A stretch of DNA of 32,318 bases from Actinacidiphila guanduensis (GCF_900103985.1 NZ_FNIE01000025.1:1-32318), one strand, 5' to 3'. Numbered from the stretch's first letter, positions 1 to 8,662 are shown. The notes: generated by a model not told the origin, from the sequence alone. Made by a program: numbers and translations.

Positions 1-306
1 CAAAGTCCTGGCGACCAGGGCCTCGACCTGCTCGTCCGTGATCTTCCGCGGCGCCCCCGCACGCGGCCGGTCCACCAGACCCTCCACCCGGTCCGCGACG
101 AACCGGGACCGCCACTTGCGCACCGTCTCCCTCGAGACACCCAGGTCATCCGCGACCTGCGCGTTCGACAGACCCTCCGCACACGCCAACACGATCCTCG
201 ACCGCAGCACCAGCGCCTGAGACGCCGACTGCTTCCGCAACCAGCCCCGCAACACCCTGCGTTCGTGATCGGACAACTCCAACAGCAACGGCTTCGGACC
301 AGGCAC
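1..306 (-). pseudogene. IS630-family transposase, N-terminal helix-turn-helix part, runs off the window
   Basis: The minus strand reads a GTG start at 306 followed by VPGPKPLLLELSDHERR and then a winged-helix DNA-binding region (around residues 25-75, with VADDLGVSRETVRKWRSRF) ending in RPRAGAPRKITDEQVEAL at the window edge. This is the usual N-terminus of IS630/Tc1-mariner-type transposases, which bind the element ends; the DDE catalytic half would lie left of base 1. The frame is open over the visible 102 codons, so the gene may be complete outside the window; I class it as pseudogene only because it is partial here. The element end is near 349, next to a TA dinucleotide at 350-351, the target that IS630 elements duplicate. 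It sits directly against the 3' side of an xdhC remnant. Family assignment is by recognised sequence pattern. Confidence 0.75.
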
Positions 307-351
307 CGACCCACCCTACAACCGCAAGCGAACTAATGACTCGGGACACTA
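307..351 (-). mobile_element. IS630 element end and TA target site
   Basis: About 43 non-coding bases lie between the transposase GTG (306) and the TA at 350-351. The terminal bases read TAGTGTCCCGAGTCATTAG on the minus strand, a plausible terminal inverted repeat. XdhC-like coding sequence (ending DWPHQYL) stops exactly here, which fixes the element edge. The matching end lies outside the window. Confidence 0.55.
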
Positions 352-770
352 GGTATTGGTGGGGCCAGTCGACGACGATCTCGTCAGCCTCAGGGAAACG
401 GATCCTCGTTGCGAACACCGGCCGGGTGTCGCACAAAGTGACGTGATAGCCGAGGAATTTGCCGATCCGGACCAGCGCCGACGCGAAATCGGTCGCACCG
501 AAGACGATCATCCGCGCGGTACGGGCGGAGGTCTCCACGAGGACCGTGAGTGGAGCGCCACAGTGAGAACCCTTCTCTCCGATCTCCAGGGTGCCGGTGC
601 GGCCCTCCTCCAGGAAGGCACAGGCTTCGGCAGCGACGGTGCGGTCCAACGCGGGGTGACCGCCCAAGCCGCCTTCGTACGACCCATCAGGACGGACCAG
701 AAGTGTCCGGCCCGCGGAACTGCACCGGACCCCTGACGATTCGTGCGACTGCCACTGCCTCCTTCCTGGC
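352..770 (-). pseudogene. XdhC/CoxI-family remnant (molybdoenzyme maturation)
   Basis: The minus strand encodes LLVRPDGSYEGGLGG, then EIGEKGSHCGAPLTVLVE and a Rossmann-like segment MIVFGATDFASALVRIG with VTLCDTRPVFATRIRFPEADEIVVDWPH. These are XdhC-family sequences; members help insert the molybdenum cofactor into xanthine dehydrogenase or CO-dehydrogenase-type enzymes. Further upstream, KEAVAVARIVR and GSGAVPRAG appear in two other frames around 715-765, so at least two small frameshifts are needed to rebuild the N-terminus. The 3' end is cut by the IS630 end and the 5' end by the IS481 remnant. Its strand matches the xdh large-subunit fragment at 2945-3640, so the two probably belonged to one operon. 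It cannot make a full protein. Confidence 0.7.
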
Positions 771-776
771 GGCGGC

Positions 777-1468
777 CGCCAGCGCGTCCTGACCCGATAC
801 GGCCTGGCCCGCCTCACCCACCTCGACCGCGCCACCGGACACGTGATACGCCGCTACGAACGCGCCCGGCCCGGCGAACTCGTCCACGTCGACATCAAAA
901 ACTCGGCAACATCCCCGACGACGGCGGCCACAAGATGCTCGGCCGCGCAGCAGGCGCCCGCAACCGCTCCGCCCACCGCGACCCCACCCGGCCCCGCACC
1001 ACCGGCGGCCGCCCCAACCTCGGCTACTCCTACCTGCACACCGCCGTCGACGACCACTCCCGCCTCACCTACAGCGAGATCCTGCCCGACGAGAAGCAGC
1101 ACACCGCCACCGCCTTCTGGACCCGCGCCCAGGCGTTCTTCACCCAGGCCGGGATCACCGTGGAGCGCGTCCTGACCGACAACGGCTCCTGCTACAAGTC
1201 CCGCGCCTGGCGCAACCTTCTGGCAGCGGCCGGGATCACCCACAAGCGAACCCGGCCCTACCGGCCCCAGACCAACGGCAAAGTCGAACGCTTCAACCGC
1301 ACCCTCCTCGACGAATGGGCCTACGCCCGCCCCTACCGCACCGAAACCGAACGCCGCCAAGCCTTCCCACAATGGCTCCACACCTACAACCACCACCGCG
1401 GACACACCGCCCTCGGCGGCCAACCACCCGCCACCCGCGTCCCCAACCTCACAAGGCAATACACCTGA
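777..1468 (+). pseudogene. IS481-family transposase, 5'-truncated and frameshifted
   Basis: From about 780 the plus strand reads QRVLTRYGLARLTHLDRAT and RRYERARPGELVHVDIK in one frame, then switches at the A-run near 897-901 to KLGNIPDDGG and continues to the stop at 1466-1468. The family has HVDIKKLGNIPDGGG across this point, so one base appears to be missing. The integrase-type core keeps its acidic residues: the D in AVDDHSRLTY, the D in VLTDNGSCYKS and the E in NGKVERFNRTL. The C-terminus is complete (YNHHRGHTALGGQPP). The roughly 90-residue N-terminal helix-turn-helix region is missing, replaced by xdhC sequence. This makes it an inactive remnant. The IS481 assignment is strong by motif pattern. 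Confidence 0.8.
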
Positions 1469-1787
1469 TATGGAGGGCTTGTTCGTCAAGTGGGCGTGCT
1501 GAAGTGGCTCGATGTTCTGGCATCGGGCCTGTTCAGGGGCGTGTTGGGGGCCGGCGGGAGGCGGTGTGGGGAGGCGTGTTGGGCTCGACGCGCGGTCAGA
1601 CTGATATCCGCGGGTTGGTTACCGCATGACCGGTTGTTCGTCGGGAGCGTTCCGCGGATCTAGGGTCGAGCGTGACCCGTGCCGGGTGCCCGGTCGGGCT
1701 GCTCATAGGTGTATCGCGGGTCGCTCCTCGCGCTGCCTGGCCTGCACCGGACTCCCGCCGGCGGCTTGTGTGGGGTTCGGGTCGGGG
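1469..1787. other. Non-coding flank between the IS481 and IS110 remnants
   Basis: These 319 bases hold no recognisable protein. Part must be the 3' non-coding end of the IS110 element, whose transposase stops at 1788 on the minus strand. IS110-type elements carry a structured guide (bridge) RNA in a non-coding end, downstream of the recombinase in the IS1111 subgroup, so this is the place to look for one. I could not fix the exact element edge or an RNA fold by eye. Confidence 0.35.
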
Positions 1788-2889
1788 TCAGTGGTGGTTG
1801 TCCATCACGGCCAGGCTCCAGCACCAGCCGGCCAGCTCGCGGGCGACGGCCACCGCGGTCACGGTGGGACGTTTGCCGCGCGCGTCCAGACGCGCCCACC
1901 GCCGGTGCAGCCGACGGTTACCGCGCTCGGCCCGGTCCCGCACCGCCGGCGGCTGACCGTCTCGGCGGCTGACCGTCTCGGCGGCGGATCAGCTCGCGGC
2001 TGGGCCGATACGGCTTGCGGTGATGCCAGGCCGATTCCACCAGCAGCTGGCGGGCGTGGCTGTTGCCGGTCTTGGTGATCGGCCCCTGGACCCGGCGGCC
2101 GCCGCTGGAGTACTCGGCCGGGACGAGGCCGAGATATGCGCCGATGCTCGATCCGGTGAACCGGTGCCAGTCCGCGACCTCGACGCTCAGCCCGAACGCG
2201 GTCAGCGTGCCCACCCCGCGCAGGCAGCCCAGTCGGGCCACCACCGGCGCGAACGGCTCTGCCGCGGCCATCTCCTCGATCGCCCGGTCCAGCCTGTCCC
2301 TGCGAGCCCGCACGCTCAGGACCGCATCGAAGGCCTCGTCGAAGGCCAGCCGCACCCCGACCCGCTCAAAGGACAGCGAACGCAGCCAGCTCTCGTGTTC
2401 TGCCGTCCACGCCGATCCCTCCCACAGCAGGCCCTGGCGCAGCAGCAGCTTGGAAAGCCGGTGCCGGGCCCGCATCAAGTCCCCCCGCGCGTCCTCACGC
2501 GTGCGCACCAGATCCCGGGCGGCCTCCTCGGCCTCGGTGGGCACCCGCACTGCGGGCAACTCGCCGATCCGCAGCAGTCGCGCGAGGCACTCGGCGTCCC
2601 GGCGATCGGTCTTCACCCGATCCCCCGGCGGTCGCTCGATCTTCGACGGTGCGACCCCCACGCACCGCACCCCCGCTCCCGTTCATGCTCTGGCCAGCCC
2701 GAACCCGGTCGGACCGGCCTCATAGGTCACCGCCACCGGGCCGTCCAGCGTCAACACCCACGCCAGCACAGCATCGGTCTTCGGCGACAGCCGCAACGAC
2801 CGGACCTCACCCGACAGGGCATCAATCACACACGCAACAATCGACCGCGCGTGAACGTCCAACCCCACACACGTACGCTCGAACAGCAC
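1788..2889 (-). pseudogene. IS110-family transposase (DEDD recombinase), broken by one stop and one duplication
   Basis: Read on the minus strand from a GTG at 2889 (VLFERTCVGLDVHARSIV) to a TGA at 1788 (LAVMDNHH). The N-terminal RuvC-like DEDD domain is visible: the D in VGLDVHARS, the E in TYEAGPTGFGL and the Asp pair in KTDRRDAE. The C-terminal Tnp20 domain shows LRGVGTLTAFGL, TGSSIGAYLGLVPAEYSSGG and GPITKTGNSHAR, including the serine region used in catalysis. Two lesions break it: an in-frame TGA at 2683-2685 between GLARA and TGAGVRC, and a 16-bp tandem duplication at 1948-1979 that shifts the frame just before the conserved tail. Removing one 16-bp copy gives 362 codons, a normal family length. 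The element interrupts the xdh large-subunit remnant. Confidence 0.88.
1948..1979. repeat. 16-bp perfect tandem duplication inside the IS110 transposase
   Basis: The unit GGCGGCTGACCGTCTC occurs at 1948-1963 and again, identical, at 1964-1979. Sixteen is not a multiple of three. With one copy removed, the minus-strand frame runs on from RRRDGQPPAVRDRAERG into the conserved tail (RRLHRRWARLDARGK, then ARELAGWCWSLAV). The duplication is therefore the direct cause of the frameshift, probably by replication slippage. Confidence 0.95.
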
Positions 2890-2913
2890 CGGCGCCTCCC
2901 GTAATTGCGGCTC

Positions 2914-2939
2914 TGCCGTCACACCACAATGTGACGGCA
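2914..2939. repeat. Perfect 10-bp inverted repeat at the upstream edge of the IS110 element
   Basis: TGCCGTCACA (2914-2923) and TGTGACGGCA (2930-2939) are perfect reverse complements with a 6-base loop. The hairpin begins 25 bases upstream of the transposase GTG at 2889. Just beyond it begins recognisable xdh coding sequence. It may be the subterminal repeat of the element or a structure that shields the transposase from read-through. No matching copy was found at the other end. Confidence 0.6.
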
Positions 2940-2944
2940 ACCCG

Positions 2945-3640
2945 CGCCAACTTACGAGCGAGGCGCCGGCCCTCCATACGGTCTGGGAGCGGGTTCTCCT
3001 GGGCGTAGTTGCGGAGGCGGAACTCAAGAGGGTCCATGCCGATGGAGTGGGCGACTTCGTCGATCGCCGGTTCCAGGGCAAAGTTGCCCTGTCCTTCGGC
3101 CGGCGCACGCATGGAGCCTGGACAGGGAATGTTCAGCCGGGCCTGCCGGTCGCGAGTCAGCAGGTTGGGACAGCCGTAGGAGACGGCGGAACCGAGGGAG
3201 AGGGCTCCCAGTCGTCGTCGTCCATCGCGACGGAGGAGATGCTGCGATGCTCGATGGCGACGAGCTGCCCGTCGCGGGTGGCGGCCATCTTGATCTGCTG
3301 GACACTGTCGGGCCGGTGTCCGACAGAAGTGAACATCTGGGGGCGGGTCAGGATCAGCTTGACTGGGCGGTTGACCTCACGGGCCGCGAGCACCGTCAGG
3401 ATCGTGTGGGACCACACTCGCAGTCCGGCTCCGAAGCCGCCTCCGACGAACGGGACGAGGATCCGAATCCCACTCTCGGCGACCTGGAAGATTTTGGCAA
3501 GTGAGGTGCGGACGTTGGGCGGCCACTGAGTGGAGTCATGGATCGTCAAGGCGTCACCATGCCAGGAGGCGATGGTCGTCATCAGGCCGAGGGAATTGTT
3601 ACCGTGGCCGTGGGCGTCAGCCCACGGAGATCGCTGCCCC
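2945..3640 (-). pseudogene. Xanthine dehydrogenase-type molybdopterin-binding subunit, internal fragment
   Basis: The first frame reads TTIASWHGDALTIHDSTQW, LVPFVGGGFGAGLR, NRPVKLILTRPQMFTSVGHRPD and TRDGQLVAIEHRSISS. After a frameshift near 3190-3205, next to a run of Asp codons, a second frame continues with LGSAVSYGCPNLLTRDRQ, GSMRAPAEGQGNFALEPA and GMDPLEFRLRNYAQENP. These match the aldehyde oxidase/xanthine dehydrogenase large subunit (YagR/CoxL type), which carries the molybdopterin cofactor. FVGGGFG and MRAP(A/G)EGQ are family signatures. Only about 230 of some 700-750 residues remain. The 5' end is lost near 3640 and the 3' end is cut by the IS110 element. Together with the xdhC remnant it marks a dead molybdo-hydroxylase operon. 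The substrate is unknown. Confidence 0.82.
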
Positions 3641-3812
3641 GACGGGCGCCGCCAGGAGGCCGCGGAACGTGTGTGCGATTGGACAGAGGCGGCGGGCTTC
3701 ACCACACCTCATATGCCCGGAGGCTGCCCACACTCCGCTGTCCGACGCGGGAAGAACACCGAGCGGGGGCCGGACACTGCCAGGAGCACGCGAAGCGTGT
3801 GCAGGCTTGCAG

Positions 3813-4250
3813 TCAATGCTGCGGCGCCCGGCGCCAGACGATCGTCTGGATTCGCTCGCCCGGCTCATTCACGGGGGACAGGCTGAGGAGATCCCCCTCC
3901 AGCTTGATCCTGCGAACCTGGGCGTCCCCGATCCAATTGGGGAACAGGCTGACAGTGACGTGGTGCTGCAGCGTCCCCTTCTCCTCATCAACGGAAAACG
4001 GGCCAGAGTAGGCGAGGTAGCCGCCCGCAGCGGCCCTCAGCTCCTCGTCGCTGCCGATGAGCCAGTCGTCGGAGGCATACGCCGGCCGCCCCTGAGCCAT
4101 CATCTGGGCAGACATGTAACCGTCGGGAGAGTAGATGATGAAGCCGTCCGCGTTCGGGCCCAGCGGAGCGCGTACCTCCCCGTCCGGTTCCTCGATCGTG
4201 TAGGACGCCAGGCGCCATGCGCCGATGATCCGTTCTCTGTACGTCTGCAT
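3813..4250 (-). CDS. Lipocalin-like domain protein
   Basis: A complete 145-residue protein starting at ATG 4250, preceded by a strong ribosome-binding site (AAGGAGGT, four bases upstream). It matches the lipocalin-like family (Pfam Lipocalin_5 type): GAWRLASYTIEEPDGEV near the N-terminus, FIIYSPDGYMSAQMM around 37-52, YLAYSGPFSVDEEKGT in the middle, then HHVTVSLFPNWIGDAQVRR and a closing LSLSPV. No signal peptide or membrane segment is visible, so it is probably cytoplasmic. Family members are small beta-barrels that may bind hydrophobic ligands, and are often found near oxidoreductase and secondary-metabolism genes; a specific role is not known. It is transcribed away from a 680-base non-coding stretch that holds an AT-rich inverted repeat. 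The gene appears intact, unlike most neighbours. Confidence 0.85.
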   Translation of the reverse strand: MQTYRERIIGAWRLASYTIEEPDGEVRAPLGPNADGFIIYSPDGYMSAQMMAQGRPAYASDDWLIGSDEELRAAAGGYLAYSGPFSVDEEKGTLQHHVTVSLFPNWIGDAQVRRIKLEGDLLSLSPVNEPGERIQTIVWRRAPQH

Positions 4251-4930
4251 GAGACCTCCTTGAGATGGGCCGGTGATCGCCGCCTCCGCAGTTTAAGCAC
4301 TGACAAGGGAGATGTATGTCGTCGAGGACACAATTGACACGCAAACCGAGCCATGACGGCGCGTCAATTTGTCAGCAGAGGACACCCAGTCCAGACCAGT
4401 GCTTGAGTGGGTTGCCGCTCCAGCTACAGGTGTACGGCTGAGTGTAGGGATGACAGGGGTGAGTCGGCCACGAGGCGCGGCATACGGGTGCGCATGCGGA
4501 CGTACCACTGATGCAACTCTCCTTCCCGCGCAGCGGTCCTCGGGTCTGCAGAGGCCGCTCCTCGGGTCTGCCGAGGCATCGCATCGTCACTGCTGCCCGC
4601 CTTCGGCATCGACGGGTCGAGCGGGTTGATCAGCGGTCCCTGTACGTGGCCGTCTCCGGGAGCATCCACCGCGCCGCCCACTCGTCCACCCCGGCGACGA
4701 GCGCCGCGGGCGCCACGGCGTGTCGATGTTCACGACCCACCCATCTCGTCGGCTGCGTAGGCGAGCACCGTCGCGAGGATGTCGCCGTCCCGCTCGGGCC
4801 CCCGGGGGCTGGCCCTCCCTCCATGGTCAGGACCAGCCCCCTTGGCATACTGAGGAGAGACCGCCAGAAGACCGGCCAGCTTCTCGTGCTCACGACGCCG
4901 AGCGGTACCAACGTGTCCTCCGTCCCCTTC
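4251..4930. other. Long non-coding stretch upstream of the lipocalin-like gene
   Basis: I find no convincing gene in these 680 bases. Open frames crossing it are shadows with no recognisable domains. It holds the inverted repeat listed at 4332-4369 and, near 4797-4845, two pieces of similar C-rich sequence that could pair. The end next to 4931 is simply downstream of the FAD oxidoreductase. Confidence 0.5.
4332..4369. promoter_or_regulatory. Inverted repeat, possible operator of the lipocalin-like gene
   Basis: AATTGACACG (4332-4341) and CGCGTCAATT (4360-4369) are reverse complements with one mismatch and an 18-base centre. They are AT-rich against a GC-rich background and sit 82-119 bases upstream of the lipocalin-like start. 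The right arm, read on the minus strand, contains TTGACG, a good -35 match, but I see no convincing -10. A regulator-binding site is inferred, not shown. Confidence 0.35.
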
Positions 4931-6349
4931 TCAGGAAGCCGGCGGGATGTTGTGGTTGACGCGAAAGACGTTGTCCGGGTCGTAGCGGCGCTTCAGGACA
5001 CTCAGCCGGGCGTAGCGGTCGGCGCCGTAGTGGCGGCGAACGTCGGCCGGCGTGGTGGCGTCGTCCGGACCGACGAAGTTCGTGACGTTCCGGTCATCCG
5101 CCCAGGGCGACAGCGCGTGGACGTAGGACTTGAGGTGCTCCTCCATCGGGGCCACCTCGTCCGGCCCCCCGACGCCGAAGGCGAAGGTGACGAAGGGCAG
5201 TCCGCGCGAGGCGACCGCATTCGGCACAGCCGGTTCCTCGTCGAGAGCGCCACCCAGCGCGCGCAGCTCCACCGTCACCAGTGGGCAGTCGGACTCCGGG
5301 CCGGTGAGTTCGGTGAACGCGGCGAGCGTGTCCGCCCCGAAGGTCCTCAATCCGAGGCTGCCCTCGACGTAGGGCAGCGGCGCTGGCGGGTCCAGGTGGA
5401 TCTCGCCGAGCTGCTCGTAGGGCCGCTCCGCGAGGGTGTCGAGGAGTGGCGTGGCAGCGGCCCGCAGCGGCGCGATGAGGGCGGCACCCTGCGCGGCGTC
5501 CCCGAGGTGGGCGAAACGCACATGGAGCACGAACGCTCCTCGCAACGGCTCGGGCAGCGTGGGCAGTTCAGGCAGGCGCTGGACGGCCACCGATGTGGTG
5601 GACTCCCGTCCGAGCTCTTCCTGCCAGGTGCGCCACAGGGACAGGACGTGTTTGGCCCGCTCCCCTGGAAGCCATAGGCCGCCGCCGTAGAAACGGGTGA
5701 CAGGCAGAGCACCGAACTCGATCGCGGTAACGACCGCGAAGTTGCCCTTGCCGCCGAGCAGAGCCCAGTACAAGTCGGGGTCGTTCTCCGGTGTGACGGT
5801 CCGCGCAGTGCCGTCAGCCATGATGACGTCCATCGAGCGGACGTGGTCGGCGGCATAGCCTGCGCTACGGCCGAGCAGAGGACTCAGGCCGCCGCCGAGG
5901 GTGTAACCGACCACGCCGACGCCGGGCGCCGAGCCGGCCAGTGGAGCCAGGCCGTGCCGCGCGGCGATCGGGAGCACCTCGCTCCACCGCACCCCGGCAC
6001 CGACCCGCACGGTGCGGGCCTCGGGGTTCACCGCTATCCCCGACAGGCGGTGAGTGGTGATCAACAGTGTCCGGTCCGCATCGGGCAACACCATCTGGTG
6101 TCCACGGTTCTTGATGGCAACTGGCATACCGTGATCGGCGGCGAACCGGACAGCCGCAGCCACGTCACCGGCGTCCGTGGCACCCACCACCAGGACGGGA
6201 CGTAGCGTTCGCAGCAGGTTGTAGGCGGTGCACTCCTCCACGAACCCGTGATCGCCGGGAAGGAGCACCGGTCCCCTGACCCGCCCCTGCAGTTCGGTCA
6301 CCCCGGTACGGAACTCAGACCCGGAAAACTCGTGGGACAGGTCGCTCAT
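4931..6349 (-). CDS. FAD-binding oxidoreductase, berberine bridge enzyme type
   Basis: A complete 472-residue protein. The FAD-binding (PCMH/FAD_binding_4) domain covers about residues 45-185: PVLVVGATDAGDVAAAVRFA, then KNRGHQMVLP with His84 at the position that forms the 8-alpha-histidyl FAD bond, and GSAPGVGVVGYTLGGGLSP (139-157). In BBE-like enzymes that bind FAD through two bonds this loop contains a cysteine; here that position is alanine, so a single covalent bond is predicted. The substrate domain follows, and the C-terminal BBE motif reads VLKRRYDPDNVFRVNHNI (450-467). No signal peptide is visible. Such enzymes oxidise alcohols, sugars or secondary metabolites with oxygen; the substrate here is unknown. 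The start at 6349 has only a weak GGAAAG upstream. The gene appears undamaged and stands alone, with 484 bases before the next gene. Confidence 0.93.
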   Translation of the reverse strand: MSDLSHEFSGSEFRTGVTELQGRVRGPVLLPGDHGFVEECTAYNLLRTLRPVLVVGATDAGDVAAAVRFAADHGMPVAIKNRGHQMVLPDADRTLLITTHRLSGIAVNPEARTVRVGAGVRWSEVLPIAARHGLAPLAGSAPGVGVVGYTLGGGLSPLLGRSAGYAADHVRSMDVIMADGTARTVTPENDPDLYWALLGGKGNFAVVTAIEFGALPVTRFYGGGLWLPGERAKHVLSLWRTWQEELGRESTTSVAVQRLPELPTLPEPLRGAFVLHVRFAHLGDAAQGAALIAPLRAAATPLLDTLAERPYEQLGEIHLDPPAPLPYVEGSLGLRTFGADTLAAFTELTGPESDCPLVTVELRALGGALDEEPAVPNAVASRGLPFVTFAFGVGGPDEVAPMEEHLKSYVHALSPWADDRNVTNFVGPDDATTPADVRRHYGADRYARLSVLKRRYDPDNVFRVNHNIPPAS

Positions 6350-6833
6350 CAGTCACTTTCCGCTTTCTCTAGGGGTCTCCCCGGCGGTCAGGGTCCGCCC
6401 GGGCCGTCCATCGGGATCTGTCGTCCATACCAACGGGAGACACAATCAATCAACCGGCAGGGAACCCAGGCGGTTCACCGCGAGGACCTGGGTGAATTGA
6501 ATGCTTGACACCTCGCCGCGGGCAGACGCTGAGGCAACCTGGGGGCTCCGCCGCGATGTCGGTGTGCGCGCCCGTGGCACGACGGACAGACCCACTGACA
6601 TGCGAATAGTAACCCGCCTCGTCCTCCCACTGTCACGTGTCCATCTCAGTCGTGACGACTCTTCCCCTCTGGACCCCCTTCCCTGCCCCATCCCATCGCC
6701 GCGTCGCGCGCCAACAGGCGCCTAGGCGGGACATCGAGCTGTGCTCGCCACCGAGTCGCATCCCCGCCGCTCGAGTGTGCACTGGCCGGGTTAGCCTGCA
6801 GGAAGTCCACTCACTGCTTCCGAGAGGAACCCC
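6350..6833. other. Divergent intergenic region
   Basis: These 484 bases separate the minus-strand FAD oxidoreductase from the plus-strand acetyltransferase. No gene is recognisable. A segment around 6491-6512 (GGTGAATTGAATGC then TTGACACC) is unusually AT-rich and contains TTGACA, but there is no matching -10 at normal spacing, so I do not call a promoter. Confidence 0.45.
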
Positions 6834-7669
6834 GTGTCCAGTCCCATCCCTCCCGCCCTCGCCGAACTGACGGAGATCAAGGCCTATGTCGAACAGGTCA
6901 CCGAGGTGCCCGTGCCCGTGAGGGAGGCCATGGGCGTGGCGTGGACCCGGTTCGGCTCGGTGCTGGCTTTGGCCGTGCGGCAGGACACCACCCAGTTCTA
7001 CAACCGAGCCGGCGGCTTCGGCGCCACCGCGCCGATCACTGCGGAGCAGGTGGGACGGTCTGTGAGTTCTTCCGCGACCAGGGTGTCCGAACGGCGGGAC
7101 TCGCCGTCGCCCCGGCGCTGCGCCCGCCGGAGTGGCCGGCGATCGTGGAGCATGAACGTCTCACCGAAGGCACCCGCTGGTTGAAGCTCGGGTGTGCGGT
7201 AGAGACGGCCGTGAAGGCCGCTGACAGCTTGGCTGCACTGACCTCGGACTTGCGTGTCGGAACGGTCGCCCCCAACCAGGCGTTGGAGTGGGGCACTGTC
7301 ATGATGTCCGCGTTCGGATTTACGAGTGCGGGCAAAGCGGAGTTGGTGGCAGCGCGCGTCGGGCTCCCGAACTTTCGCCAGTATGCGGTGTGGGAAGGCC
7401 AACGGATGGTTGCGGTCGCCGCCCTGTACTTCAATGGGGAGTGCGCCAACCTGATGAGTGCCGGGACACTCCCCGAAGCACGCGGCCGAGGCGCCCAGAC
7501 GGCGCTGCTCGCGGCGCGGATCCGAGATGCCGCGGCGGCCGGATGCCGCTGGGTCGTCGCGGAAACTGGAGCGGAAGCCCCAGGTGAGCCCAACACATCG
7601 TTGCGCAACATGATGCGCGCCGGCTTCGAGCTGCTCTACGAGCGGGTCACATGGTCCTGGCACGCGTAG
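6834..7669 (+). pseudogene. GNAT-family N-acetyltransferase with a single-base frameshift
   Basis: Starts at GTG 6834 behind a good ribosome-binding site (GAGAGGAA). The first frame reads LAELTEIKAYVEQVTEV, VAWTRFGSVLALAVRQD and FGATAPITAEQV, then a single-base deletion near 7052-7055 moves the reading into a second frame: VCEFFRDQGVRTAGLAVAP through to the TAG at 7669. With the base restored the protein has about 278 residues. The C-terminal half is a GNAT fold: ALYFNGECANLMSAGTLPEARGRGAQTALLAARI contains the acetyl-CoA-binding RGRGAQTALL loop, and NMMRAGFELLYERVTW ends it. The GNAT partner substrate is unknown. The lesion lies in a G-rich run; it could be a sequencing error, but the neighbouring genes carry similar damage. 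Confidence 0.75.
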
Positions 7670-7705
7670 CCGCTACCTGCTCGCTCGCCGGGTGACTGCG
7701 GTTTC

Positions 7706-7749
7706 GGAGCGGTGCGATCATGGGTGCTCACCGTCGCTGACGGTGCTCC
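7706..7749. terminator. Hairpin between convergent genes, possible bidirectional terminator
   Basis: CACCGTC (7729-7735) and GACGGTG (7739-7745) form a perfect 7-bp stem with a 3-base loop, and GGAGC (7706-7710) can pair with GCTCC (7745-7749) as an alternative outer stem. It lies between the ends of two convergent acetyltransferase genes. There is no T-run, which is normal for actinomycete terminators. Confidence 0.4.
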
Positions 7750-7760
7750 GTGACGCGGCG

Positions 7761-8525
7761 TCAGGGCCGCGTGAAACGCGTGAAGTGCGCGACGGTACGG
7801 AACCCGAGCGAGATGTAGAGAGGCCTCCCCTCCGCCGACGGGGAGAGGAACGCCGTGCGTGCCCCTCGTGTGTAGCCGTCGTTGAGGAGAGCACGAGTCG
7901 TCGCACGGCCGAAGCCGCGGCGGCGGAACCGCGGTGGCGTTGCGACGTTGAACACCCCGAGGTATCCGTCGGCGGTCTTGGTGAAGCCGGTGGCAACCAC
8001 CTGACCTGCCTGCTCCGCCACGTGGGCGCTGATCCCTTCGGCGTCCAGCACGTGGGGCGAGGACACCGCAGCAAGCACGCTCGGATCTGTTTCGAACCCT
8101 TCGGCAAGCGCGCGCAGGTAGAGCTCGGACTCGTCCCCGGGAACCCGGCGTACCCGCCAGGGGGCGCGGACGCGCTCACGTCGTTCAGGGTGAGCGTCAT
8201 GACCTCGTAGGTGGTTTCCGCGGTAAGGCCGCGCTCGGCAGCAACGGCCCGGATCTCCGAAGTCGGCTCAGCCCGTAGCTGGATGCTCCATGGCCCGGAC
8301 GCCTTCCCCGCAGCAGATACGGCGAGACCGGCCAGGTCGTCGGGATCAGGAGCATCGGACACGTCGAAGACCCCGTTCAGCGACGGTATCGGGGACCCGG
8401 TGAGTGCCAGCAGCGCCCCCCCTCGGACTCCATTCCACAAGCCCTTCAGGGATGGCGGCAACGATCATCTCCTGCGTCCGCACCCAGGCATTTCCCACCA
8501 GACAGGCTGGCTCACGCATGTTCAT
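7761..8525 (-). pseudogene. Second GNAT-family acetyltransferase, with two frameshifts
   Basis: Likely start ATG 8525 (or 8519). The N-terminal frame gives WVRTQEMIVAAIPEGLVEW. After a shift near the seven-C run at 8416-8422 the next frame gives LLALTGSPIPSLNGVFD and ERGLTAETTYEVMTLTL. A second shift near the five-G run at 8160-8164 leads to RVRRVPGDESELYLRALAEG and the GNAT core: QVVATGFTKTADGYLGVFNV, PPRFRRRGFGRATTRALL (the acetyl-CoA loop R-R-x-G-x-G/A) and GRPLYISLGFRTVAHFTRF, ending at TGA 7761. Repaired, it would be about 254 residues. It converges on the other GNAT gene but is not a close copy of it. Both lesions sit in homopolymers, so slippage or base-calling error is possible. Confidence 0.75.
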
Positions 8526-8662
8526 GAGGTCACTATAAGCATGTCACCACGACACCCGGACGAGGGGATGTTTGTGACAAGTCCCAGGGCACATGTCACT
8601 CTCGCTCCACCACGACTGTCGGCTCCGGCCCGACGAAGAGCCGGTCCTCATCGACGAGGCGG

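Noticed and set aside
897..901. Programmed frameshifting in the IS481 transposase at the A-run
   Set aside because: IS481 transposases are normally made from one frame, and this copy has also lost its N-terminus, so a plain mutation is more likely.
2914..2939. The 10-bp hairpin as a terminal inverted repeat of a whole IS element
   Set aside because: IS110 elements generally lack such ends, and no second copy was found on the far side. It is kept only as a local inverted repeat.
4511..5677. 388-codon plus-strand frame over the FAD oxidoreductase
   Set aside because: It is antisense to a complete, motif-rich BBE-type protein and has no family features.
6491..6525. TTGACA as a sigma-70-like promoter for the first acetyltransferase
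   Set aside because: No -10 match at 16-19 bases, and it is over 300 bases from the start codon.
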